DNA from: Cenococcum geophilum 1.58
Taxonomy: Eukaryota > Ascomycota > Dothideomycetes > Gloniales > Gloniaceae
Length of the DNA stretch: 64,000 nucleotides
Assembly (NCBI GenBank): GCA_001692895.1
Contig: KV748187.1
Span: 3,034,836-3,098,835 of the forward strand
Direction of reading: 5' to 3'
The notes beneath the pieces are model-generated. The model did not search any database, was not told the DNA's origin, and saw nothing but the letters and a program-made list of their open reading frames with translations. This document shows, piece by piece, positions 22,013 to 36,075 of the stretch; the stretch's first letter is position 1; every line of letters begins with the position of its first letter. Both the position numbers and the translations under genes were made by a program.

Positions 22013-25000
22013 AGTAAATGTTAGGAAAATACTAGAACTATAAAAAAAAGAAATATATAAGTCCTAGATTTAGAAATATTAAAGAAGTTCTTATATATAT
22101 GGACTTTACAACGACTTAAAGCCCCCTTATATATACTTAGAGAAGTTTATACATAAACAGCCCTATAAGCGTAGCTATAAGTCCAAGCCCCCTTGCGTAA
22201 CTCAACCACCCCTCCTTACTATACTGGGATAGGTGAATAACCGCTATATACTATAAGCAGAGAAATAATTTAAATAAAAAGAAAACACTATAAAATAATA
22301 TGTTTATATCCTTAAGATATAAATTAATAAGTACCGTAGTCTTAAACACGACTAATAATTGCTAAGGTGGTATACGTCCTAGGTCTATAAGAAATTCAAA
22401 AAATCCTAGGTTGTTAGTATAGATTTACCTTACTTATTGCTTTTAAGGTAGTAAATAAATTTATCTAAGTAAAAGTATAGATTATCGCGAATGCTTTATA
22501 GCTCGCTATAAGTTAAGTAGGCAGAGACTCTGGTGGGAATAGTAAAATATTATTTTATTTCGCGATAGGCTAAATAAAGAGAGGCCAAAGTTTTAACCCT
22601 TTTACCAGCTTTTATTAGAACTTTTCTTTACATTTTTATCCTTTACTTATAGATTTAAGACTATAAAGTTAAGGCCACCGTATTTAACTATCGCCTATAT
22701 AGCCTTGTCGCTTAACACCTCTTTATTACCATCTGCCCCTATTTCTTAATCTTTAGTGCTAAAACTATTTTCTTCGCCGTATAATGTCTCTGCGTCCTAT
22801 TCTTAATCCTTATTACTAAAGTTACTTTCGCAACTAGTCTACGCCTCTAGGTCGCTGTCATTATCTCTAAAGTTAGTTTCTCTATCTATAAATACCCACT
22901 TAGTAGCTAGTAATTTAGGGATAGTATACTTATAGGTACTTAAGGGTTACGGGATACTACTTAAGGAGTTATAGTTAATGCTGCTAGGATATAGAATATG
23001 TCTATAGACCTCTAAGTACTAGCTGCTTAGCGCCTTAAGTAAAAGATCTCCCCTAACGCAAGGCAGATTAATAGGAGTTAATTACCGCCTATATAAGGCG
23101 GAGCGCTTATAAAGGGCTTAGCTAGAATGCTAATTAAATTATCCTATAGGCACTAATAGCTCCTTTGCTATAGATAGGGGGTCAATATATAAGATTAACT
23201 GGCTAGGATAAGTCTACTACTTAGGCAGTATCTTACCCCAAGAAGGATTGGCGTTAGAAGTGGATTATATAATACTATTTCTGCTAAGAGAGGCATTATT
23301 AGGGGTTATTGTTAACTTCCGATTCTAGTTTATAACTTTATGCGAACGCTTCTAAACCCTGCTAAGGCATGCGGCGTCCGTTAGGGATCGTTAGCCTTTT
23401 AAATTTAGTAACAGCTTAGCTAATGGCTACTTCTAATAATGCCTTACTTGCGGATTACTTTAGGCACCTATAGTCTTGGGCGCAGATAATACCTAAGCTA
23501 AGAGTAATTATAGCTACTAAATATTGTACTATAGACACTATATAAAGTGGAAAGGGGTGGCTAGTGTGCTCTGCCTTTCCCTTCTACCTTCTGTCCTAAC
23601 TCCGCCTTAGGAGAGAAATGGAATATAAACGTTATGCTCCTAGTTCTTATATGCCATTAATTTGACTTACCTTTAAATCTGATCTCTTAACCATATATCC
23701 CTTACTATCTTTATAAGAATACCAGACATTATATATATTACCTTAACTAAGCTTAGATATATTGCTAATATAACCTATAGGTCCTTAATTAGTACTTATA
23801 AAAATATTACAATATGCTATTGCCTTGAAGATAATATACCTAATTATCTACCTACTGGAAACCTTAAATTATCCTAGAATTGTATTAACAATAAAGACAC
23901 AGCATTTAGTAGCGGGGAGGAGAAACAATCGTAGCTTTTTAACCCTATATAGAAATAGATACCTTATACGCCTACTTAAATACCTAATAAGGCCAATTTT
24001 TACAAAAATAATAATAATACGAAGGGCGATATATAAGAGGATACGGTTTGGGGAGGTGTATAAAAAATATACCTTAATTATCTTAGGGGATTGGAAGGCT
24101 ACGGCGAAACTAAAATAGACTTACTTAAGCTAATAGAGGACTATGGCGAGGCTAAGATAGACTTGCCTTAACTGAAAGAGAACTATATTAAAGGCTTATC
24201 CTAGTAGATAAATACAGTCGTAGGTTCTAAATATATTTCGCTAGTACCTAGAGGTATATTTATAAGACACCTATATTATTTAGCAATACTAATAATTAAG
24301 CAGAGAATGGTTTAGTCCCTATATATCCATCTAAAGTATTAATAATTTCCAATGCCAAGATCTTAAGCGGATAAGTAAAGTATCTTATATCCTGGTTACC
24401 TACTTATTATATAATAAAGGATATAACACGTCTCCGAAACCCTAGTTATAGAGGAATTATATCTTTATATGGTCCTATTGTAGTAATATACTGGTATCCT
24501 ACCTAGGTTTTAGCGGTGGCTATACCGCAAAAGAAACTTTTATTATACTATACTAAGAATCCTTATTACCTTTGCTGTTATGCTAAGATATATAAACCGC
24601 TTAAAGATGTTATAATTAAGATAGCTAAGAAGGGTAAACCGTATAAGTAAGGAGATCAACCAGAACAGTAGTAGATGTCCTTTATACCTGCTTATATAAC
24701 TAAGGAGGTTAACTTTTATAAAATCGGCAATAATACGGAGGGTAATATATAAGAGGATATAGAAATGTATACCAATTATCTTAAGAGCCTGGAAGGCCGT
24801 AGCAAAACTAAGATAGTCTTACCTAAGCTAATTAAGCAAAGAGACTAACCAGAAGAGGCGCTAGATAATCATTTAGAAGATCTATTAATAAGAGGGACAC
24901 ATAAAAGAAAGGTAGATTGCACCATAGATAGAGCCTCTAAGAAGCCAAAGAAATGAGAAATTTCTTATAAGAAAAGATTTTCGCAATCACGTTCTTGTTT

Positions 25001-26215
25001 TCTAGCGTTAAGAATTAAAGCGCTAATTAGGATTTCTTTAGCTTGGTATTATTTTTCTATCTAGTTACTTCTATGTTAAGAGTATTTTATTATCGTTTGT
25101 ATGTACGTTAAATTAAAGTTAAGAACTCGCTTACAGTAAGCTTATAAGTCCTCCACCTTTATATACTTAGTAGCGATAAGTTAGCCGCCTTATGACTTGC
25201 TTAGTCCTCTATAAAGAATTAAAGTTAAGGTATTAAAGTCTCTAGCGTTTTTATAGGTAATTAGGGTGCGGGTTGACTTTAAATTTTATATTAATAAGGT
25301 AGGAATATTAAGGATAAATACCGGATATCTCTCTTAATATTGGCCTAAGTCGTAACTCTAAAAATGGGATCTTGTTTTAAGAAGTATATCCTATCCCAAT
25401 TCTAAGCCAAACATACTAAATATAGCTAAAAAGGTATAGCGTTAAGCTAAGCGGTTTAATGGTCTTAGAAGAGAGAAGCTATTTTTAGTTATAGCTTAAG
25501 TTATAATTCTGGGAACGGAATCTGATTCTAAAACTAGGATCCTAATTTAGGTTCACGAAGTAGACTAATTAACTACTATAAAAAGGGCGCAATTCCGAAA
25601 AAGAATCCAGTTCTAAGAACTAGATCCCAGTTACGGAAAACAGGTTAATTAAGCGCTATAAAATAGGGTTAGCTATATCTGTATTTGGTATATTAGGTTT
25701 AGCTCGTTTTAGAATTAGCTATGTAATCGATTATAGGTACTTACATGACCAACCTAATAATTAATCTACTATCGCCAGCTGTACCTTACCTGGCGCCTTT
25801 TAGTATCGCTATATTAGAGCCTTACTCTATTTAAGCCTTACGTGTCGCGGAACAAACTAAAAGCTAATAACTACGATTACTAATAAATGCTGCCTACAAC
25901 TTTCTACTTTGGGTTATTATAGCTTAGCATTTAACTAAGCCCCGCGAAGCCTTAGTCTAAGCTATATCGGATTGGCTTAACTTTTCCGCGCCTAACCTTT
26001 AAATCCTTCTTGCGTTTCGCTTGTACCTTACTTCCTTTCCTCCCTCGCTATTCCCTTATTTTAAGACACGTCTGATATGTATTTAACCTCCCTATACTTA
26101 TTTACTTCTCTACCATTATACCGTCCTTATATGCTAGCCTCTTAATCTCCCCTCGCCTGCCTACCCGCCTGCTATATTGGCCCTCCTAATATAGCTCTTA
26201 GCGCGCCCGCCCGTA
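22013..26215. other. RIP-mutated region, coding-like fragments of unknown family
   Basis: No intact gene. On the minus strand at about 22500-22950 a stop-interrupted frame is strongly acidic (Asp/Glu/Ser-rich) and ends in a longer hydrophilic segment; family unknown. A 97-codon open stretch at 23825-24118 on the plus strand is AT-driven and basic, with no domain. Segments at about 24040-24150 and 24745-24850 are direct repeats of each other. From about 26050 the sequence becomes pyrimidine-rich ahead of the kinase remnant. Confidence 0.4.
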
Positions 26216-28643
26216 ATGGCGAATCTCTTTAAATTAGAGATAATAAAAACGAAGCCTATTAGGGAAGGGCTGAGTGACTTTTGCAATTTATTTAACTTGG
26301 CTTATTAGGATCTAGACATCTCTAGCTCTTTAGACTTATTATACTAGATAGGTAACAAAGGTAATTACTAATATACCTACTATAAGTTTTTATCTAACGC
26401 TTATAGAACTAAAGAATATTTTACTTAATCTAATACTAGCTCTATAAAGCCTTCCCGCTTCTTATTTATTGCCATCTAATAGTGGCAATAAAAGCCTTCT
26501 TGTTAATCTATTAAGACTTAATTTAGCGGTTGGTTCTAACGACTTTAACATTAAGCAGTTCCTGCCCCTTCTAAATGCGATCCTTCGGATTAAACCTAAC
26601 GAGGTTATCTGGGAAAAGGCGTACGCCACTATAATAGAGTCTACGCCTCCTCCCTGACCGCTACTATTCCACGTTTAAACCCCATATTTATATAATATAA
26701 GTAGCTTTACCAACTTGTTCGAATATAGGAAATACATAGATTATATTCTAAAGGAGGAGCTAGGCCCTCTTTACGTGGGGATTCCTAGCTTATATAAAGT
26801 ATTCTTTAGGGAAATAGAAGGTCTTAAAGAGGTAAGCGCCGCCGTTTTTAAGAAATATAAGGAAGGAGACAATCCGCTATATGCTAAGGGCGGCTGGCGT
26901 AACTAGCCTAGAAGCGTAGAGCAAAATGATATTCTAGAGTGGTTTAATAACCTAATTAAATTATTTTTAGGCTTTATAGAGGAGCACGGGTCCGCCCTAA
27001 AGATATAATAAATGCTTATTATATATACTAAGTAGCCCTTATAAGGGTCTACAGTAAAGTAAAAGCTAGATATTAGTTTTATAAATGATCCAATAGCCAG
27101 CAAAAGCTCTTAATGCTATTAGTTGTATATACTTATACTAAGAGAGCTAAAAAGTAATTTAAATACTAATATAGCCTTATAAGTATGGTTTGATTTAGGA
27201 AAATATATAAGAGAAGTCTTTGCCGCTTAGGACACTTATCGCTTTATCCTAGGCTTTACCCTCTATAGATCTATTATATGGCTATAGGAGTATAACCAGG
27301 TAGGAGGTATCGCATCATCACTATTTAATATTAATAAAGACGGACTATAATTTACCTCGGCGATGTTAGGATTTCTCTAGATAAATGAGGAGCAGCTTGG
27401 GTTTGACCCTACTATTTTAATATTAGACGGCAAGCAATATATTAAGGTCGTGCACAATAATTAGACTAAGTGTCTTATCCTTGACGAACCCATAAAGCGG
27501 GCACGCTATATCGCTAGTTAAGCGACTACTTACTAGAAAGTATACCGTAAGGGGGACGCCTCTAAGATACCCCTTATCATTAAAGACTTATAGCAGTACC
27601 TATAGCGTAAGAAAGAAGGTAAACTGCTACGTAAGGTAACGGGGAAAGAAGTGGTCAATATAGCTAGGTACTATCACTACGAGACAGTTTATATGGGCGG
27701 TAAGGAAGATAATATTTACAAAAACGTCCGCAAGGGGCTGGATATTATAAGAGCGACAAACTATAAGCTAGAAGACTTAATAATGCCTCTAAGACCGGCT
27801 AGAGTGAAAATAAGTATAAGAAAAGGCCGAAGTTCTAGTAGAAATAGGTCGTCTAGTAGAAAGAGGTCGTCTAGCTACACTAACGCCCTATTACCGCCCA
27901 GCAAGCGCACGTATTTAGGCTCTCCGCCTTTAGGCGGAAGGCGCCCTATAACCCTAAATTAAGTATATCGACACGTTATTACTAGGGACTACGGAAAGCC
28001 TCTTTATAAGGCAAGCTCTTGGGCTGCAATGCTTACTACACTAAAGGGTGGCATTAAAGGATATAAGTCTTTATATACGCGGGCTGGTATTATCTAATAT
28101 AATATTTTAACAGGCAACCTTATAATAAACGAGGAAGATAACAATCCTTCTTAGCCGGCATTCTTAATTGACTTCGATCTTGCGATTAAGGAGTAGTAGG
28201 AAGGGCCTTTAGGAGCGCGGGGCAAGACCGGCATAAGAGTGTTTATAGCGATTGGAGTGCTCCTAGGCAAGATATACTTAGCTTAGCATAATTTTAAGTC
28301 GTTCTTTTAGGTGCTATTCTAGATATGCATTTACTATAATAAACCTAATAAGAAAGGTAACGTTGTTAACAGATTTAATAAGTGGAATTCTATAGATACG
28401 AAAGAGCTGGCTAAAATAAAAAAAGGAGTAGTAGCTAATAAAGAGGATTTTCTTAAGACTGCAGGTAATAACTTTTTACTATACTATTAGCCACTAATCT
28501 CTTAGGTTAATAGATTGCGGAAGGTAGTATTTCTAGGCGGTAAAAGGTAAAAGGGAAAGAATAAAAAACTTCCTTCTTAAATAAAGGAGGTGCTTTAGGA
28601 AGTAAGGAAAAATCTAAAGGTACTAGCAGAGTAGATAGAATAA
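26216..28643 (+). pseudogene. FunK1-type fungal protein kinase, RIP-killed
   Basis: A plus-strand reading, interrupted by TAG/TAA and at least one frame shift near 26440, matches the fungus-specific FunK1 kinase family (PF17667). Landmarks are a conserved N-terminal block (YILKEELGPLYVGIPSLYK; GDNPLYAKGGWRN), EWFNNLIKLFLGF, RELKSNLN, LGFTLYRSIIWLQEY (the FCG/R-type block), LGFDPTI, a Ser/Arg-rich linker, TRDYGKPLYKASS, then the catalytic loop read as YNILTGNLIINEEDNNPS and the metal-binding motif read as LIDFDLAIKE. The catalytic His-Arg-Asp is lost. Two open fragments survive at 26715-26906 and 27651-27962. Such kinases are multicopy in many ascomycetes and basidiomycetes, with largely unknown substrates. 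Within the composite it would be cargo. Confidence 0.8.
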
Positions 28644-28934
28644 TATTTTATTACTCTTCTACTATATAAGTGAAGTTTTACAGGGATTCGGGCGGCTAAG
28701 GTTAGGTAGCAGCCTTGGTTAAAACGCATATAAAATAGCGTAGGGCGAGTCGCCGGGGCTAAATAAACCTAGGAAAGCGGATAACCTAATCTTCCGCTAG
28801 ATTATTAGGTCCCTATACCTTACCATCCTATATAAGCTTTATATTTCCATAAAACACGCAATCCACTCCCTAGCCTATTAGAAGCAGCCTTATGCCGCCT
28901 AAATGGAGGCCGTAGGAGAATAAATCCCTTCCTT

Positions 28935-29630
28935 TAACTAATCCCCTACTTAAATAAGTCCCCTACTTAAACAAATCCCCTATAGGAGCCAATGCCTACG
29001 TATTTTACCGCCCTATAGAAACTAATCCCCTACTTTAATAAATCCCCTATAGGATCTAGTCCCCTACTCTAATAAATCCCCTATGCTAATAAATCCCCTA
29101 CGCTAACAAATCCCCTACTCTAATAAATCCCCTACTCTAACAAATCCCTTACTCTAACAAATCCCCTATAGGTGCTAATACCTATGTATTCCGCCGCCCT
29201 ATGGGAACCAATCCCCTATAGCTTGTATTCCTATACGGCTTTTACTCCCCTATAGGAGCTATTAGCCACATCTACTACTCCCCTACGGGAACTAATCCCC
29301 TACGGCTCCCGTTCTTATATCCTAAACTAAAATTATTATCTAGTATATAGTAACCATATTTTCTACTACCCTATAAAAACTATACCCTATAGCTCCTACT
29401 TCTATACGGCTTTTACTCCCCTATAGAAACTAATAGCGATTTCTTCCACTCCCCTATAGAAACTAATCTCCTATAGCTTACGGATCTCTATAGGGATTAA
29501 CACCCACTTTCTTCGTCGCCTTATAGCTTTTAATTCCTTATGGGAACTAACGCTTATATCTTCCACTCCCCTACAGAAACTAATGCCCTACGGCTTCCGT
29601 TCTCCTATTCCCTAATCCACTAGCAATTCA
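28935..29630 (+). repeat. degenerate array of CCCCTA-centred repeats
   Basis: Irregular units of about 18 bp (AATCCCCTACTCTAATAA and variants), with interspersed longer units containing CCCTATAGGAGC, run for about 700 bp downstream of the FunK1 remnant. They carry the C-rich core through otherwise AT-rich DNA. Short palindromes CCTATAGG recur. Confidence 0.75.
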
Positions 29631-31025
29631 CCTACGCTATAGCCTACTATATAGGCCTTATTATTATAGGAGTAAGTAAGTATATAGGCTTATACCCCGT
29701 ATAGGAATGAAAGCCATTTACGCACTAGTTACCCGCAATTGCGGTTTTAGAAGGGTAGTAGGCACTTTAGGTTATATAGTTATATTTATTAAAATGCGGG
29801 CCTACAACTATAGAAGACACTATTACTTATACAGAAGTACCACAGCTACTATAAGCATTAGCCCAGCCTAGTATATAAATCTAAATGTAAAAGAAAGCGT
29901 AGCAGCCCAGGTAGCTTTATTAAGCTCCTATATATATATCTCCAATTACTTTAAAGCTTCCTTTCCACCTTCTATAAACGCTATATCGCCAAAACAGGCT
30001 TTAGACCTTGTCAATACTCCCTTATACTTAAGTTCCGCCAAAATTACTCTACTATTATAGTAGCTAGGTTTGCCTAAAAAAAGCCGATTAAACAAATCAT
30101 ATATAGGAACCGTAAGCCGGCGAATATCAGGCACAATATATATAATAGCGATAATTTTATAAATCTTTAAAATGTTAGGGACCTGCTTACCTAATATATA
30201 GGCAATTACTTACCTTTACCTCTCTTAAATTTTCTTCTTTTTATCCCATATAGGAGACCTTTCCTCTTTTCTCTTCCTTAAAGATAGTTTCCCCTACTAT
30301 TAGAACCCAATAGATCGAAGTTTTGCCTATATTAGACGTATCTATTATAAGAACAGGTATCTAAGAGTAGTAATTAGATTATTAATAATATAGAAGGGGT
30401 AGGTTATATACTGCTTGCCTCTAGCGGGTGTGTTATAGTTACTAGCCTTTAAAGGTCTTTAAAGGTCTTTAAAAGTCTTTAGAGGTCCTTAGAGGCCTTT
30501 AATAGTCTATTTATATATTAGTTAGTAAAATACTAAGCGGAGGCCATGCATACATGTTTACAAGGCTAAGCTATATAACAATTCTTATTGGAGTAATAAG
30601 AGCGTATATAGACTTAAGCTGGGCTACAAACGATATAAAATGCGAAGTTGCGCGTAAAGGCAGCCTAAATCCGAATCACTAGACCGCATAAATATAGGAA
30701 GACGCCACTTGCTCTACATTTTTATTCTTATATATAAAGAAGTTCCCGCTATATGCTATAGGTAGTAAAGATCGGTAAAGGTCTTAACTTGACTTAAAGT
30801 TACTAAATAGCAAGGAAGGGGTAAATAGATATGTTGTACCCCGGCTTATAAAACTTAGGTGCATTGCCTCTTAGCTACCCTAGTTACCTAACTACAATAA
30901 AAGCTTGTAGATATGTATAAAATAATAATATTCTTAATAGCCCCCGCCCCCAATCGTCCTTAAAGAGATCTTTAGAACTACTCCTTTTCCTAGCCTAGTT
31001 TACGACGTTTAGATTAACTCGTAAT
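29631..31025. other. RIP-mutated region, no gene recognised
   Basis: AT-rich, stop-dense sequence. A short tandem of AGGTCTTTAA units lies at about 30447-30510. One 61-codon minus-strand opening at 29946-30134 shows no domain. Nothing else is recognised. Confidence 0.4.
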
Positions 31026-32880
31026 ATGGCGACTACTAAATTTATCTTATAACTTATAGACCTTGCTAAAAAGCTTAAACAGGTTATTGAAAGTGTTCCG
31101 TACTCTTATATATATCCTATAAAAAGCAACTATTAGACGATTAAGGATTTAAGTATAAGGCTTTTTAAGGCTATAGTAAAGCTCCTAGTGGAGATTAAAG
31201 CACTTAAAAAAAGACGTATAGAGTTAGCTTATAAGGAGGGCAAACAGCGGTTAAATCAGGCATAAGAGAATAGAAAAGACACTATTACTAAATCGAACTT
31301 AAAGAATTAAGGGATATTTAGAAAAAACATAGCACTTTTCTTTAGCGGTCTAAAGGATTTAGTTATTAATTTGGACGCAACCTAAATAAGGAAGTAGGTA
31401 ACCTAAGAAAGGTGCGAGTAGATTTATAGCCTAAGTCCTAATAAGATAATTTCCTAGGCAGCGGCCTTTAACCCTACTATATAGACAGCAAATTTAATGT
31501 TAAAGGATATATTTAACTTTATGGTCGAGCGGATTAACCTAAAGGATATTTAGGTGTGGCTATCCGATGTGTATTATATACTAAATGGTTTAGGAACTAA
31601 AGAGCCGTTATAAGAATCCTAAAAATATTATAAGTTCCTAAAAGGCAAGGTCTACTTTAGTAAGAACTTTTAAGCACGAAGCTAACGGCTACTAGCCGCC
31701 ATAGAAGATAGGGAAAAACCTATAGTATTAAATTAGTTAAGGAAACGGAGGTATATTAATAAGCCTATATATAGACGTAAGTAGGATTTACCTTCGTTAT
31801 ATTAAAGGCTGTGCTAATAATATATACTGTAGAAATTTAATATATATTTATAAACGCGCCCACTAATTATATCTCCCTTTTAGGCGACTTTCTTTCTAAG
31901 GCAGTCTAGACCAGCAATTAATAAAAAAAGGAAAGAAGACTAAGACTTCTAATAATAGAATGTTTAACTACGCTAATTCCTAAGGGAGAAAATATAGATA
32001 TCTCCATCACCCTCTAGGTTGGTCGTTAAGAGGCGGTTCTAATACACGACTTATTTAAGCTCTAGCGGACTTAGGTGTTATCTTTACCTAGCTATCTATT
32101 ACCTTAACCTCACACCTAGTAGGAATAGGATGCGATTTATCCTATACAATGTCTTTAAGTAGTCTGGTGCCTTTAGGTGCTTTAGGATTAAAGATCCTAA
32201 TTAATACGCCTCTAAATGTTATTATTTGGTTATAATCTACTATATCAAATATATAGAATAATATATAGTCTAGCTTTTCTCCCTCCCTAACCTGTATATA
32301 AATCCCAAGTTAGCTTAAAGTTTATTTAACTAGGTTTAGCTTTAACAGACCTTTCCAGATATAATAAATTTTATAAAGGTACAACTCTAAAAGGGAATAT
32401 ATTGCCGGTAAATAGATAGTATAAATTTAGATAAAGCTAAGCTCTATTTAAAAGTAGTATATATTCTCTATATAGGTTTACGCTATTAAAAAGGACCTAA
32501 AGTAGGGGGGAATAACGACCTAAGGATCGTGGGTAAGGGCGTTAAAGTCGTTATAGAAATGGGCCCTAGGAGGTTCTAGTAGGAAATATACTAGTTAGGA
32601 AGTAAATAAAGGCTATATCTTACGCAATAGACTTAATAGCCTATTCTATTAGCTAAGGAAGAACTAGTGCAGGTAATAGTAAGTATACAGCTTTTGCGCG
32701 ACGAAGAGATTAAAGAGGTGTAAAAGAAGTGGATTATATACTTAAATAGAGCGGAGTAAAAAGGATTTAAGAATATAAATAAGTTATAGAGTCTAATAGG
32801 CGCATAAGTGCTTAAGGCATTAGTACCCAATAAGAGATTAACGTAAAAATGATTTAGGCGGCGTCGGCTTAGCCTAGCTT
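31026..32880 (+). pseudogene. unrecognised protein-coding remnant
   Basis: From ATG 31026 a plus-strand frame runs about 320 codons with stops almost only at TAG/TAA in positions fitting Gln. It is hydrophilic and helical in look (KLKQVIESVPYSY, AFNPTI, WLSDVYYILNGLGTKEPL). A second coding-like section follows from about 31990 to 32880, ending in EELVQVIVSIQLLRDEEIKE. The first part resembles the style of a retroelement Gag or an unknown transposon protein, but I find no zinc knuckle, protease or reverse transcriptase motif, so no function is assigned. Confidence 0.4.
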
Positions 32881-35800
32881 ACGCCCCACTCCATATAACT
32901 AGCGAGTATTAACCTCTACAAAAAAAGTTGGCTTTGTGTCTAGTAAAGAAGAAAAATTAAGGCGTCTATAATTATAGCAGCGGTAGAATTAGAGAAGCTT
33001 TTTAATATATAGTCTTTTACTATAGTTAGCATAGCGTCTATTAACCTGGCGTAATACGTACTAAATACTATATATATACGCGTATAAAACTAGGCTTAAT
33101 TCTATATGCCTACTTTTACCTACTATATTAGAATCAGTTCTATAACTGCCTTTTATATAACTAGTAGTAAAAGGCTAAGTTAAACAAGATCACCCTCTTA
33201 TACTTAAGCACTATATTCTGCTTTCTATAGATATTTTTAAGCGCCTTTATAATATCCTGTTTTCATACTAGGATTAGTAAAAAAAGTATAGTTCTTTTTA
33301 CGTAATTTCCCGATTGTATATAGTGTGTTCTTAGTATAACAAAATTTAATAGCCGAGCCCCTAAATAGATTAACTAACTAAACGCTTAGTACTATAGAAG
33401 GCCTAGGCTTAGTAAACGGCGTACACTAGCCTGCTTAGCGAGAGCTCTTTTATAATAACTTAGTCCTAAACTTAAGCTAAACATATTTATAAATTGTTAT
33501 CCTATTTAGACCCTCCGCTAAACTCTTCGCCGTAACTATCCTATCGCAGTATAATAGAATTTAACTCTAACACAGCTAGGGTATCCTGCTATGCTAGAGT
33601 ACATATCTAACTACTCTTTTAGTATTAAAGAGGGATAGAGATAATAATCCTAACGCTTATATGCTACTCTAGTAGTATTATATTATATTCGCCCATTCCC
33701 CGGCTAGGATTTCCTTTAAAGTTCCCTTATAAATAGCTTTTATATAAAATCTAACAATCCCATTACGCGACTTACGTTTATCCTCTATATACCATCCTTT
33801 TATATACCGCCTATTTTGGTTTTTATTTTAGATAATCCTATATTCTATAACCCTTATTTCTTCCTCCGTAATATTATTCCATCCTTTAGGGAAATTTTAG
33901 AGGTAGCCTAGTAGTAAAGATCCGAGCTCAATCCAGACTTAGTCCTATTTATAGTTAATCTAAGAGATAATCTAGATAGGAGAGAAACCTACCTTAAAGT
34001 CTTTAAATTCTTTCTGCCATTCCATACTACCTATTATATATCCTATATTATTAGCAAACTCCCTTTTATTTACTAGGATACGCTATATAAATAGTTAGAA
34101 AATATATATATAAAGAAAGATTTTTAGATAATCTTAATATTCTAGTATAGGGACTTCCTCCTTTATCTCAAACCTATATTTAGTATAGAAAGTCTTGCTA
34201 CCTGCTACGAAAGAAATACTAAGCGGAATGCTGTTAAGAACCAAAATCGCTTCAAACCAGTACGTGAAGGCTTTAGTGTACCCACGCCCTTAGTATTTTG
34301 GGTGCAGTACTAGCGTTTAAAGTACGTAATAAGGCCCGGATTCATAAAGCTACCTATTATTTAAGTAAAAAGTTTAGAATTAATCCTAAGATTTAAGGGG
34401 GCAAGGTATTATACTTTAACTTAGCTAAATTAGTACATTTCGCATAGAGCAATATAGCTTCTTTACTCTCGTCTCGCTTTGGGTTTAGGACTTCCTTCTA
34501 TAGTTTATTAATGTCTGCGCCAGTATTAATAAAGCCCTACAATCGCTATAATACTTAGTAGTATTTACTTTCCGGCTAGAACTGCCCGCTCCAATTAGAA
34601 CCTTTTAGTAGGGATAAAATCGCAACACTAATAATTATAGATTCGGCATTCTTAATAGGCGGATATATACCTTTAAGTGCGTTATAGACTATCTTATACT
34701 TATTATTTTTAAAAGCATCGTCTATAATAAGTACGATTTTATCTAGATTTTAAATTTCTCGTCCAAAAAGGTTTTTAAAGCTCGTTAGTATATCTCCTGG
34801 AAATTTAGCATAGTATAGTCTCTAATATTTCCATATAGGGGAGGAAAAGTATACGGCAGTAGTAATAAGTGCTATTTATTTTACCTTAGAGACCTCCACC
34901 TTATAAAGACGCTCTAAAATAGGCGCTTTAAACATTACTAACTAACTTTCTCTCTATATAGGGAGAACGTGACTTAGAGAAGAGTGGTGGGAGAAATAGT
35001 TTTAGGAAGTATGTAAAGATTAGAAGGACTTTAGAGATTGCTATAAAGTAAAGAAAGGGTAAATATACTTAGTGCGGGCTAATAAGGTTTAACTCCTATA
35101 GACTAATTACTAGATTATGCTAGGAATTATAGCGTGGAGATTAGAGCTAAGCATCCTTTTATATTAGTCTACGGTTATATAATTTCCAATTAGGTAGGAG
35201 AAAGGGAGTATTGTTTATAAGATAGGTTTGCTAGTCACTATTATAAGGGCATAGAATAAATATATCTTAGCGTATATATAGGGCGAAAATTAATAAACTT
35301 AGGTGGCTAGGGTAGATAAGGGGCTATACACCTAGTTCTAGAAGTAAGGACTCTAATAGTATACCTTCCTATAACGCATCTCCTTCATTATCTCCTATCT
35401 TAGCCGCGTGTTAAGTAGTATATATATACCATGAATTCCAGAATAGCTCTAATATCAAAATCTATACATTGCCCATACTTTACCTAGACAGAAAATTGTT
35501 ATCATTACCTTATAAAATGTGCAACTATATTTAAATGGCGCTTAAATACGGCCATTTTATTAATAGAGTAAAAACATAGTGCCTAAAATACCAAGAGACC
35601 TACAAACCATATCCTCTTAATGTTATAAAAATGTAAATATAGAGACCTTCTAATCCAATCTAGGGTTATTACTTACAATATAATTTAGAGATAACTACCC
35701 GGATAGAAACTACCGTAAGCTTTAAAACAGCTAAAAAGATTAGGCGGTTGGCTTATTAAAACATATAGTAAACTATTAATTAAAATTACAGATAGAGCAG

Positions 35801-35929
35801 AGGATATAATTTAGCTAAAAGGTATTATAAGGAAACTGTTTAAAACCAGCCAGATATTCTTATATTAGGGTATATTTTATAAGTCTAAACCTTTAAAAAT
35901 TTACCTTTTGTATTAACTCCTCTCGCAAT
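32881..35929. other. RIP-mutated region with an unrecognised minus-strand remnant
   Basis: At about 34300-34970 on the minus strand a frame with few stops reads MFKAPILERLYKVEVSKVK and onward through FPGDILTSFKNLFGREI and GFINTGADINKL. This is clearly an old coding region, but of no family I know. The rest (32881-34300 and 34970-35929) holds nothing recognisable. Confidence 0.35.
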
Positions 35930-36075
35930 TCCTTAGCAATATCTTAGCAATCCCATCACAGCCCTATGACAACCTTATAAGACTCTTATATAACTCCTAC
36001 GTAACTCCTCTAAAACTCCTATAGGACTCCTATAGGACTCCTATAGGAATCCCCTAGCAATCCTATAGCAATCCC
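35930..36075 (+). repeat. left arm of an imperfect inverted repeat pair
   Basis: CTCCTATAGGA-type and TTAGCAATC-type units over about 140 bp. The reverse complement of 39320-39445 shows the same succession of units (TTAGCAATC, then ACTCC-containing units). It could be a subterminal repeat of a 3.5-kb element. Confidence 0.5.

Noticed and set aside
25846-25860. TGTCGCGGAAC near 25848 as the end of a second copy of the solo LTR
   Set aside because: Only about 11 bases resemble the LTR end; the following sequence does not match and no partner end or target duplication was found.
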